A stretch of 64,000 nt of DNA from an uncultured Collinsella sp. (GTDB lineage: Bacteria; Actinomycetota; Coriobacteriia; Coriobacteriales; Coriobacteriaceae), in the NCBI GenBank assembly GCA_958352845.1, contig CATWQC010000009.1, forward strand, positions 1-64,000, written 5' to 3'. This document shows positions 11,424 to 19,340 of the stretch, piece by piece. Made by a program: the position numbers and the translations under genes. Position 1 is the stretch's first letter; each line of letters begins with the position of its first letter. The notes under the pieces were generated by a model. The model worked only from the letters and a program-made list of their open reading frames with translations. It did no database searches and was not told the origin of the DNA.

Positions 11424-11603
11424 ATGAAGCATATCCATCCTGTTGGTTCAAATGAACATCCTCCCGTTGAGCCTTGTTGTCTTGGAGTTGATATATGCAA
11501 TTTTTACGACATCGCCGAGTGCCCTGTTGCGGATTGGTGCTATGTCGATAAAGAATCAAGCTGTGTTTTGCCAGCAGATTGGTGCGATCCAGTTGACGAG
11601 TAG
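11424..11603 (+). CDS. Cys/Asp-rich precursor peptide 2 (59 aa)
   Basis: A 59-aa peptide, short enough to be missed by length-filtered gene calling. It starts at ATG 11424 after GTGAGGAG. The leader is MKHIHPVGSNEH, matching peptide 1 for the first six residues. The core has seven cysteines (18, 19, 25, 33, 39, 47, 54). Four are in exact Cys-x3-Asp motifs: C-LGV-D (19-23), C-NFY-D (25-29), C-PVA-D (33-37) and C-DPV-D (54-58). The segment around DIC--YD aligns with peptide 1 (DICTVYD / DICNFYD), and later Cys spacings are similar. It lies 30 nt after peptide 1 and is very likely a second substrate of the same maturase. Confidence 0.8.
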   Translation: MKHIHPVGSNEHPPVEPCCLGVDICNFYDIAECPVADWCYVDKESSCVLPADWCDPVDE

Positions 11604-11681
11604 TTTTGTGGCTAGGAACTATTTGGTCCAAATCAGAATAAGATGGGAACAAATTCCAAAATCTCGTGTCTGGGAGGAGTT

Positions 11682-11789
11682 ATGCCATTATTGCAAGGTC
11701 TCGTTGGATTAGCCTTTATACTTGCGTTATATCTGGCACCTTTTTTAATTCTATTCTTCATTATCCGACTCTTTCTTCGGAGAAAATAG
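11682..11789 (+). CDS. 35-aa single-span membrane peptide
   Basis: A short open frame with a strong ribosome site (GGGAGGAG at 11672-11679, 2 nt before ATG 11682). The product begins MPLLQGLVGLAFIL, continues as an unbroken hydrophobic segment of about 26 residues and ends RLFLRRK, a typical one-pass topology with a basic cytosolic tail. It is the last gene of the peptide cluster, before the terminator at 11854. It could help export, anchor an enzyme or protect the producer; the sequence does not decide. Its size means it would normally go unannotated. Confidence 0.6.
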   Translation: MPLLQGLVGLAFILALYLAPFLILFFIIRLFLRRK

Positions 11790-11853
11790 GAGTGTCACGC
11801 AAACATTAGCGTAGCTTTCTTCCAATATGAGCCGAGCATTGGCAAGTGGAATA

Positions 11854-11898
11854 AGAAGCCCGACCGTTCGCCACATGAAAGTGATCGGACGGGCTTCT
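11854..11898 (+). terminator. Terminator of the peptide cluster
   Basis: Arms AGAAGCCCGACCG (from 11854) and a matching GACGGGCTTCT (11888-11898) form a hairpin with one mismatch, followed by CTATTT. It lies 65 nt after the small membrane peptide gene and would end the plus-strand transcript of the cluster. Confidence 0.65.
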
Positions 11899-11992
11899 CT
11901 ATTTAACCCGGGCCGCCACCCATAGCGGCTTTCCAAGCGTATTCTCAGTGCAAAGCAATCGTCAGTTTAATCCTATGCGCTGATACCGCATT

Positions 11993-12118
11993 TCATTTGT
12001 TCGGCTCGAATTCTACGGCCTGGCAACCCTCGCACTCTCCGGCAAATGGATTGAACGCGAAGGCAGAGATGATGTGTGCGTGGACATCGAGGCTGCTGTA
12101 GGCAACATACTGGGACAT
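11993..12118 (-). mobile_element. IS110-type transposase relic (N-terminal fragment)
   Basis: A 41-codon minus-strand frame reads MSQYVAYSSLDVHAHII, then SAFAFNPFAGE, then GCQAVEFEPNK and a stop. The YSSLDVHAHIISAFAF core resembles the start of IS110-family DEDD transposases (Y..LDVHAR...A.AF...TGE), whose first catalytic Asp sits in LDVH. Nothing of the remaining ~300 residues is present, so this is a dead fragment. It shows past insertion-sequence activity inside the island. The match is by eye to a remembered family pattern. Confidence 0.5.
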
Positions 12119-12489
12119 GGACCCCCGCTGCGCGTGGTATGCGGCCCGGCATATTCATTGCCGTCCAACCCCGTGTAGTTGCAGCAAAGGGTGGAACCTC
12201 AATGCTCAGCTCATGTTGTCCGTGGGACACGAGAATCGTAAGTACACTTTGGTGCGATTCTCACGCTGATACTGAGCCACCTGGAATAAGATACGTCGCG
12301 ACAACACTTCGCTTCACCTCTGTCTCGACAAGATGACGTAGACTAAAGTTTCCTTTAGTAAGAGAACGAGAACTATATCTGAAAGCGTTGCGATGGCGTG
12401 AAGGCACCGAGTCCGAACCGCCTGAATGCTACGTGCATCTGCATCGCCTTTTTGTTATCTCTGCCAGTTGGGTAGCACTACACTTGTCA
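12119..12489. other. 371-bp gap between transposase relic and ABC exporter
   Basis: No gene is visible. Small hairpins occur (GAGAATCG/CGATTCTC around 12229-12270; ACTAAAG-TTTC-CTTTAGT around 12340). On the plus strand a CGCCTTTTTGTT run near 12447 may form the end of a weak terminator. On the minus strand this is the region just after the exporter's stop codon. Confidence 0.4.
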
Positions 12490-14142
12490 TCATTTACCCT
12501 GGTACATGCTGCCTAAATCCACTACCCCTTCTACCGCGCCGACCATCTCGTCATCGTGAGAGACAACGATGATCAGCTGGCTTTGCTTGTTGCGCTTAAC
12601 ATAGGCCGCAAGCTCGGCGCGGCTTACAGCGTCTAACCCAGTCGTGGGCTCGTCGAGTACCAAAACTGACGACTTGCGTGAAATCGCCGACCATAAGTAC
12701 ACTCGGCGCAGCTCACCGCCCGAAAGCGCGGAGCAACGCTTCCCGAGCAACTCCTTCACGCTGTTTTCCAGCGAAAGTAGGCCATCTACACCCCGGTGAT
12801 AGGAAGAAAAGGGCGTGTCGAAATACTCTAACAGCTCTTTCACCGTTTCGTCCGGCGCGAAGCACGACTGTGGGCAGCACGATATCTCTCTCGCACGTAT
12901 GTAATCCAAGTCGCATTCTTCGATTGGCACGCCGTTGTATTTTACTTTGCCTTTCGATGAGTATAGCCCGAGCATCAAGTAAAGAAGTGACGTCTTGCCT
13001 CTTCCGTTTTCCCCAACTATGCAATATGTACCAGGACCGGAAAACTTGAAAGAAAACCCGCCGAGGACCTCTCGGACAGATCCGTCTGGAAGGGCAACCG
13101 AGAATTCCAAATCAGATACCGAAATGTCATTTATTTCATCGAGTTTAGCTAAATCGGTCCGATTCCACCCCGATCTCTCCTTTTCTCTCGTCGCGATAGC
13201 CGTCCTATCCCATGATGCTTTGGCATCTTGATAGGATTTGAACAATGACATCATACTTTTCAAAGTCTTAAAGAGAACCGCGAAGTATGTACCGATGATA
13301 GTGTACTCGCCTATTGACATAGTTCCGTTAATGATTCGTACTCCGGAAACAACAAGTATCACCGCTTGAAACAACGCTGCGAAAAGACCATCGAGCGATG
13401 TCAGAGAATATGATAGCTTTCCGGAGCGCAAAACTTTGGGAAAATAGCTCTTAAACCCAGCGTCGAGCGCTTGTTCGCTCTTGCCGTACGAAGATGTCAG
13501 TTGAATGTTGAGAATCTGATTAAGCTGCGATGCAATTGCGGCGTAAAAGGCGCTGTCCGCCTCTTTCTTCTCATACGTGACCCTATACAAAAGTTTCCTC
13601 AACCCAGTAATTACACAGAAATACACGATGAGGAGAATGATGGAAAACACCGCGAGAGTTGAATCAATTGACCATATGATAAGCAATACGATGGGAATGG
13701 CTACAATGGACAGCGGCGCACTGATAAAATTCGCCAAAACGAAGGATGAGACCACGCTGGAGTCGGAAATAATCCGTTGCGTTGTATAGGCTGGATCGAT
13801 GGTCCGACTCACCAAGTAATCCTCTCTTTCAAAACGCAAGACGGCCTCCCTGAGAAGATCAAAGGAAAGTCTCGTGGTTATGCGAATGGAAAGTGTTCCT
13901 GCAAAATAAGTAAAGAGGGTGGAGAAAACTCCTATTGACGCAACCAGGAGCGCGAAGAGTACGGCGTCTCTTTCGCTGCGGTTACCGAGAAGAAAATCTA
14001 AGAATTTCCCGTTCACGTATGGCATGGCATAGGAGAGAGCGGTTCCAATCACCGTGATAGCAATGAAGACGAAAGCCCCTTTTGCTCTGATGAACCTCGA
14101 GAGAACGCATCGAATCAAGGAAGGCCCCAATCTACCCGCCAC
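12490..14142 (-). CDS. ABC exporter, fused permease and ATPase
   Basis: A 550-aa half-transporter of the exporter type. About six membrane segments lie in residues 1-310, followed by an ATPase domain with Walker A GENGRGKTS (about 385), signature LSGGE (about 470), Walker B VLVLDEPTTG (about 492) and an H-loop VVSHDDE. There is no C39 peptidase domain, so it does not look able to cleave leaders. It probably acts as a homodimer. It is convergent with the radical SAM/peptide cluster and in the same AT-rich island, so export of or immunity to the modified peptides is likely but unproven. The start is uncertain: GTG 14142 is the longest choice and has no good ribosome site. Confidence 0.85.
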   Translation of the reverse strand: MAGRLGPSLIRCVLSRFIRAKGAFVFIAITVIGTALSYAMPYVNGKFLDFLLGNRSERDAVLFALLVASIGVFSTLFTYFAGTLSIRITTRLSFDLLREAVLRFEREDYLVSRTIDPAYTTQRIISDSSVVSSFVLANFISAPLSIVAIPIVLLIIWSIDSTLAVFSIILLIVYFCVITGLRKLLYRVTYEKKEADSAFYAAIASQLNQILNIQLTSSYGKSEQALDAGFKSYFPKVLRSGKLSYSLTSLDGLFAALFQAVILVVSGVRIINGTMSIGEYTIIGTYFAVLFKTLKSMMSLFKSYQDAKASWDRTAIATREKERSGWNRTDLAKLDEINDISVSDLEFSVALPDGSVREVLGGFSFKFSGPGTYCIVGENGRGKTSLLYLMLGLYSSKGKVKYNGVPIEECDLDYIRAREISCCPQSCFAPDETVKELLEYFDTPFSSYHRGVDGLLSLENSVKELLGKRCSALSGGELRRVYLWSAISRKSSVLVLDEPTTGLDAVSRAELAAYVKRNKQSQLIIVVSHDDEMVGAVEGVVDLGSMYQGK

Positions 14143-14288
14143 AAAACATCAATCACTGATACCTTACACCTCAACACAACAGGAGCGAAGATTTGCCAAT
14201 GAGACTGCTTTAAGATTGCCTTGGGCCAATACGATCTCAAGCTCTTCCTACAAGAGAGTCGGAATCGGACATCTCCTCCGACGAACCT

Positions 14289-14332
14289 GGCAATCGGGCG
14301 GTTGAAATATCTTTTTCAACCGCCCGATTGCC
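14289..14332. terminator. Strong hairpin upstream of the ABC exporter
   Basis: A perfect 19-bp stem, GGCAATCGGGCGGTTGAAA (14289-14307) with its complement (14314-14332), around a 6-nt loop. The A/T run at the stem top makes it fit a terminator in either direction. It separates the exporter promoter region from the decayed methyltransferase, whose remains end 126 nt away and read toward it. Confidence 0.7.
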
Positions 14333-14457
14333 ACAATAGATTTGAGCATCCGCCCACAAACGTCCGCGTTTTATACCCATCAAATCCTTTGCCTTTTGTC
14401 GTCTAGACTAGAAAAATCGCTCGAAATAACGCAACCGGCCTGCTCGCTTGAAGAAAC

Positions 14458-15240
14458 CTAAGCCCGTAACGTAGATGTGCAAACTTCCGAAACGCCTTGC
14501 GCGGCATAGTGCGTATAAACTTCGTCAACCGCCTCAGAAATATCTGAGTATCGCGCCGGGTCAAAAGCATACGATGTCGCAGCTATACCCTGCACCCATT
14601 CGGAACGCGGATTAATTGAATAGCCACACAGCATCATCATACATGCATCTAGACCTGATTTCCCAAGTATCCGACGTATTGATGAGAGCATCGCGGGTCG
14701 CCCCTGCACCATCGTCGTCACCCCTATTAGCAGTATTTACCGTTTTTCTCTAAATGCGTATCGCCACCCTTAAGAATACGAAGTGTTTTATCCAGACCCG
14801 ATTGTCCTCCATCTCAAACGAAGGGATAAGGAATCTCATCCGGAATCGGCAGTAACGGAGGATTCACAACGACAAGCGAAAAACATGAGTCATCTCTCAG
14901 AGGGGAGTAAAGGCTCCCCTCAAGCACCCTAGTTTCGTCATCCAAAGAGTTGATGGCAGTGTTTTTCTTACAAAGGTCGACAACAAAAGGGTTGATTTCT
15001 ACAGATGTTACATCCATGCCACAGTTGGTAAGTATCAGGCCCTGTATTCTGGGGCCAGAACACAAATCGAGAGCCTTCCGTGCGCTCTGCGGTGTAAGGC
15101 GCCAATCTCAGCAAATCTGTCCCACAATACTGCGCTGAAGAACAAGACGGAACCCCTGAGCCAAACTCCCCTATACCTTATTAAGGCTAAGACAGGCAAG
15201 TTCACGCACCCGGCATATTCCAGAATAACATCCTATTGTT
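14458..15240 (-). pseudogene. Decayed class I SAM-dependent methyltransferase
   Basis: Pieces of one methyltransferase are spread over different minus-strand frames. From the N-terminal side these are an YCGTDLLRLAPY-like segment (about 15130), then a SAM-binding segment ALDLCSGPRIQGLIL (about 15075) with SVEINP and VVVNPPLLPIPDEIPYPFV. The frame is then stopped by TGA at 14814-14816, where the family usually has Gly-Asp-Gly. Past that stop it continues DGGQSGLDKTLRIL, then needs a shift near 14740 to reach ILLIGVTTMVQGRP and the C-terminal YSINPRSEWVQGIAATSYAF. NPPL is the N/DPPY-type motif of HemK-like enzymes. At least two frameshifts and one nonsense codon make it non-functional. Confidence 0.65.
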
Positions 15241-15295
15241 TTAGATGCTCTACAAGCATGAACAGCCGCGAATCGGAAAGATCTTCTAGTTTCGC

Positions 15296-15834
15296 CCCGA
15301 CTGACCGCCAAGGGCCAAAATGGCCCCTCCATCCCTGGGCGACCGGCTCTGGTGCGCCAAGGAGTGTCCCCAAGTGCCGGCAGAAAAGGAACGTCCCTAT
15401 CTGCCGGCTAGAGGGCACCGAAGAGAATGGCGTAGGTAGTGGATTCGCCGAGCTTGAGCTCGTCGCCGGGATTGAGTTGGGCGGAACGGCCGGGTTCGAC
15501 CTGAATGCAGACGCGCGTGGCCCCGTTTACCACCACGGTTCCGTTGGTGGACGACAAGTCCTCGACGTGCCAGATATTTTGAGCATCGCACCAGATATGG
15601 GCATGGCGGGCCGAGACATCGTCGCCGACGTCGGTAATATCGCCCTCGCCAGTGGCCAGCGCGCCAATCTCAACACCCTGCTCACTCGGCTGAATCCAGC
15701 GCGGGGCGCTCACGACAAAACTGTTTTGTACGCGCAGCAAGCCCAAGGGGTGCGCCGGGGCGGGTTCGCGTTCGCCCGCGGTCATCGACATGCCAAGCGA
15801 ACGCGGCGTGGATGTGCCTCCGCCACAGGTCGCG
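15296..15834. repeat. Right direct copy of FHA-gene 3' end and downstream flank
   Basis: Matches 8556-9093 in the same orientation. Here it includes the real 3' end of the intact FHA gene (15408-16346), a hairpin overlapping the stop codon (GCCGGCAG 15376-15383 with CTGCCGGC 15401-15408, family D) and the flank beyond. The two copies differ at many third codon positions, as expected if one came from a different strain. Confidence 0.85.
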
Positions 15835-16346
15835 TGCGCGTAGTCGATGGCATAGTTCACCGAGGACCGCACATCCGCCGAACAACCGACGGCGACAAAC
15901 AGCACCAGCACGGCCTCGGCGCGCTCGGCGGGCATGAGTTCCGCCGCCTGGGACAGGCGATCGAGCGCGTTGCGATAGAGATTCGTGTCCTGGTGGCACT
16001 CTTCGAGCGCGCGTACCATCGGTTCACCTGCAGGACCGCACACCATATTGATCACAGCCGTGGAGTCCATGGGATTGCGCTGGCGCAGGGCCAGTTGCGA
16101 CATAATACGCGCAGCCGAGGTACCGTATTCGGCAAAGTAGCGATGCTGAAGCGTGCCGACCGGCGCGCGAACGATAAAGCGGGAAACCCAAGAGCGATCG
16201 GCGGCTCGGCTCTGTGGGCTGCGGCCGTCGGCGAGCGGACGGGACGAAAGCACCAAGCCGCACAGCTCGATATGGCTCAGATGCGCCGCGCGCTTAAAGA
16301 TGTCAAACATGGCCCCGCATGGGGTGAGCTCAACTTGAGATGCCAT
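15408..16346 (-). CDS. FHA-domain protein
   Basis: A 312-aa soluble protein. Residues 1-180 form an uncharacterised, mostly helical region (FDIFKRAAHLSHIELCG, then LRQRNPMDSTAVINMVCGP). Residues about 200-312 are an FHA domain that binds phosphothreonine: GDDVSARHAHIWC, DLSSTNGTVVVNG and LNPGDELKLGESTTYAI, with the conserved SxRH and N-G residues. The start at 16346 follows GGAGG 8 nt upstream. It sits 3 nt after the corrected stop of the kinase gene, making it the likely reader of that kinase's phosphorylated targets. A truncated copy of its 3' end lies at 8663. Confidence 0.85.
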   Translation of the reverse strand: MASQVELTPCGAMFDIFKRAAHLSHIELCGLVLSSRPLADGRSPQSRAADRSWVSRFIVRAPVGTLQHRYFAEYGTSAARIMSQLALRQRNPMDSTAVINMVCGPAGEPMVRALEECHQDTNLYRNALDRLSQAAELMPAERAEAVLVLFVAVGCSADVRSSVNYAIDYAHATCGGGTSTPRSLGMSMTAGEREPAPAHPLGLLRVQNSFVVSAPRWIQPSEQGVEIGALATGEGDITDVGDDVSARHAHIWCDAQNIWHVEDLSSTNGTVVVNGATRVCIQVEPGRSAQLNPGDELKLGESTTYAILFGAL

Positions 16347-16349
16347 GAC

Positions 16350-18193
16350 CTAGGCCTCCTTAGTCGTAGAAATAGAATCGGACGATACTTCGACAGGTCC
16401 GCCAAAAGTACGGGCAGCTGCGGCTCCACCGGCAAGCGGAGTCGCCATCTGGGCTTTTGTGCGTCGTGGTGCCGAAACGGGAAGTTCAAAGGCAAAGCCC
16501 ATCGCAAGCAAAAACCACGTAAGCGTATAGGTTGCAACCAGAGCGGCAACAAGGCCGCCATCACGGCGCGTTGGGAAAATACGCTACATGCAGCCACAAC
16601 CAGCACCGGAACCTCGCAGACAGAAAGCGCAAGCACACCCTGCAGGAAGCCCGAGCGCCGATCGCGCGCAAGCGCCCCCGCGGCAACGCCGGCTATGCCT
16701 GGCAGCGCCAACGCCAGTGCGGCAATAATACCCGGTAGCGACCCAGACCACACGAGCGATCCCAAAGTCGCCGTCACGCGAGCGCCCGACGCCAGCAGCG
16801 CGGCCGAAACCACGATCACAGCCCAAACCACGCCACAGACGACCGTCGCGCCGACCATCAGCGCGCGACGAACCGCGCGGCCAGACGCATCCATGGGGCA
16901 CGGCGTGAGCGGCTCGCCGCGGAGCGAACGGCCGACATTTTGCGCATAGTGGTCACAAAACGCTGAGAGCGCCGCCTCGACCGCCGCCGGCTCGGGACGA
17001 TCTTTTTGATGGCTGGACAGACAGGCCATCACCACGTCGAACAGCTGGGCATCGACAAACGCCAGCGCATCGCGTAGCTCTTCGGAATCCGGCTCAAGCC
17101 CTAGCTGCTGGGCCTGCTCGGCCGCGGCGAGCGCCACATCGGGCTCACGACGAAGCAGCTGAGTCAAATCACAACCGGGCGCATGGGCACCAATGGGATA
17201 GTCGGGCCGCGTGTCCATCTTGAGACGGTAGGGGCTCGCGATGTCGCGCGTCTTTTTGCGCGAACCCGAGGTGCCCGAAGTGCTCGGCGCGGCTTCGTAT
17301 GGCGCGACGCCGGCAATGAGCTCGTAAACCGTGCTTGCCGCGGCATAGACGTCGATCGCCGGCGACATACGCAAAGCGCGCAGATCGGGAATATCGTCGG
17401 TGAGCATCTCGGGCGGGGCATAGGCAACCGTCGCGCGACGCAGCGTGGCATAGCGCTCGGTAAAGGATGCCTTGCCGCCGGTACCGGCCACGGCCGACGC
17501 AGGCTCAAGCGCCAGCGACGAGCCAAAGTCGATCAGGCACAGGTCAAAGGTGCCCTCGGCAAGCTGCCGGTCAAGCGGTAGACGCGCCGTGCGCACCATA
17601 ATATTAGCGGGCGAGATATCGCGATGGACAAAGCCCTCACCCACCAGGCTCATACGGCAGAGCAGATCGAACAGGTCGCGACCCAGACGCGCCGCCACAA
17701 GCGGCGACAGGCGTCCGGCATCGTCCACGGCGAGTCGCGAACGCAAGCGGGCAAGCGTCTCGCCCTCGATCCATTCCATGACAATTGCAGGCACACCGTC
17801 GACCTCGCCCCAGCCATAGAGGCGGGGAAAGCCCTTAAGGCCCGAAAGGGCGCGATGGCATTCGTATTCCTCGCGAAACGCCGCCTTGAACTTGGCGACC
17901 AGCGCCTCGTGAGCGGCATCGTCGTCAAACTCATCGCGCGTCGGCAAGATGAGCTGCTTGAGTGCCACGGCCTCGCCTTGGGCGTTGACGGCACGCGTCA
18001 CGCGGCCGATACCGCCACGGCGCATGGTGGCATCGTCGGCAAACAGCATCGTAAAACGACGCAGATAGGCAGGCAGTTCGTCCTGACCGAGCGCAATGGC
18101 CGGCTCAAACCCGTCGACACGCGCCAGGCGCAGGCCGACCATCGGATCGCGACCGAGCGATTGCGGTACGGTGGATGCAAGATCGGTCATCAT
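16350..18193 (-). CDS. Membrane Ser/Thr protein kinase, probable frameshift near 16575
   Basis: A Hanks-type kinase. The glycine-loop region is RGGIGRVTRAV with VALKQL, the catalytic loop HRDISPANIMV, then DFGSS and YAPPEML, so it should be active. After about residue 435 come three or more membrane segments. As read, the frame runs on to 16277 with an implausible Arg/Pro-rich tail and overlaps the FHA gene by 70 bp. A one-base shift in the GGGAAAA run (16573-16579) instead gives IFPTRRDGGLVAALVATYT and a normal membrane helix, ending ...STTKEA at TAG 16350-16352, 3 nt before the FHA start. The start ATG (18193) overlaps the previous gene's stop (ATGA). The shift could be a sequencing error, a real mutation or slippage. 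Confidence 0.8.
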
Positions 18194-19095
18194 AGGGCAA
18201 GCGCCGCCACGTTATTGTTGAAGTTACCGAGCGCGACGTCATCATCGCCGTAATGGCCGACCCATTGACATAGGTTGGTATAACAGCCCCACAGATTGGC
18301 ATACTGCTGATACCACTTTGACCGGGGCGAGAATGTCTGACGACCGAACTCGGCTCGAATGACAAACATCTCCCCGACCAGGCTGTCGCACGGCCTGGGA
18401 TCTCCCGTAGAGTTATAGGTCGAGACCACGTCATTGGCACGAGAAACGTAACTGTCGAGCATGTTGTACTTGGTCACAAGCCAACTGTGAATGCTCTCTT
18501 CCTCAGCAGCGGAAAGGCCACCGGAGTTTGCATCGTTGTCAGTGTTGCCGCCCGTCGAGCCGCCGTTTCCAGGCCCTCCGGTAGAGGAACCCGCCCCAGA
18601 GCCGCCGCCCGAACTCGATGAATCCGAGCCGGAGCCAGGAGTATCCGAGCTACCGGGCTTTCCGGACTGCTGGGCGTCCTGCTCCTTTTGCTGCTCGACC
18701 TTATTCACCGTTGCCACCACGCTATTGTTGGACAACCGATCGATGATCTTGGTGTTGGTGAGCACGATGGTTTTGCCATTGGCAAGCGTGACTTCGTTGT
18801 CCGGGGCCTCGGCGCCGTCCGCATCGTCGGTGCCAAACACAATATGCGCGACCACACTTGCCCAAGCATATCCAGTCGTGGTACCCAGGTCACTTTTGAC
18901 CTCATGCCCCACGCGCGGTTCGCGTGCGGCATGCGCCTGCATCATGGACGGCACGGTCATGCCATAGGCGGAAACGCCAGCTATGACCAGCACCAGCGAG
19001 CACGATAGCAGTGCGTACGCCCGCGGCGCCAAGCCCAGTCGGCGTCGCATGCGCACTGCGGCGCCGCGCTTTGTCTGAGTGCCACCGGGCCGCAT
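18190..19095 (-). CDS. Membrane-anchored protein, first gene of kinase/FHA operon
   Basis: A 301-aa protein I do not recognise. A basic N terminus (RMRRRLGLAPR) is followed by one membrane segment (about residues 28-50, YALLSCSLVLVIAGVSAYG). The outside part has a region with VTLANGKTIVLTNTKIIDRL, a Gly/Ser-rich linker of about 60 residues (GSDSSSSGGGSGAGSSTGGP) and a C-terminal domain with two close cysteines (WGCYTNLCQW). The start at 19095 follows GGAGGAG. Its stop overlaps the kinase start (ATGA), so translation is coupled. It may be an extracellular sensor or a kinase substrate; this is inference from position only. Confidence 0.75.
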   Translation of the reverse strand: MRPGGTQTKRGAAVRMRRRLGLAPRAYALLSCSLVLVIAGVSAYGMTVPSMMQAHAAREPRVGHEVKSDLGTTTGYAWASVVAHIVFGTDDADGAEAPDNEVTLANGKTIVLTNTKIIDRLSNNSVVATVNKVEQQKEQDAQQSGKPGSSDTPGSGSDSSSSGGGSGAGSSTGGPGNGGSTGGNTDNDANSGGLSAAEEESIHSWLVTKYNMLDSYVSRANDVVSTYNSTGDPRPCDSLVGEMFVIRAEFGRQTFSPRSKWYQQYANLWGCYTNLCQWVGHYGDDDVALGNFNNNVAALAL

Positions 19096-19340
19096 GCGTT
19101 CTCCTCCAAGAAAAACACGCCGCTCAGAAGCGGCGCATTCATTCAAATCCATATTTGAGTGTATCAGCGAACCCAAAAGGTTGCGCAACGAATGGGCAAA
19201 TTAAGGATGCGAGCGGAAGCATCCATGCGATAAGCGGATACGAAGCATCTTTGTTGCACAACAAACTCACAGTCGCACGGGGAAATTATGACTACCCCGT
19301 GCGTCGCGAGGAAAACATACGGCAGGAGCAGGCTCGCCAC

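Noticed and set aside
9662..11603. Lanthipeptide or sactipeptide assignment for the cluster
   Set aside because: No LanB/C/M enzyme is present, and the Cys-x3-Asp pattern with a SPASM enzyme fits ranthipeptides better than Cys-to-alpha-carbon sactipeptides. The linkage type still needs chemistry.
14458..14721. Fragment of an iron-siderophore binding protein (first impression of YSINPRSEWVQG...)
   Set aside because: Reading the adjoining frames shows ILLIGVTTMVQGRP joining it to the methyltransferase core upstream, so one decayed methyltransferase explains all pieces.
16277..16349. Kinase tail overlapping the FHA gene
   Set aside because: Arg/Pro/Leu-rich and without a plausible fold; the shifted frame gives a normal membrane helix and operon-like spacing.
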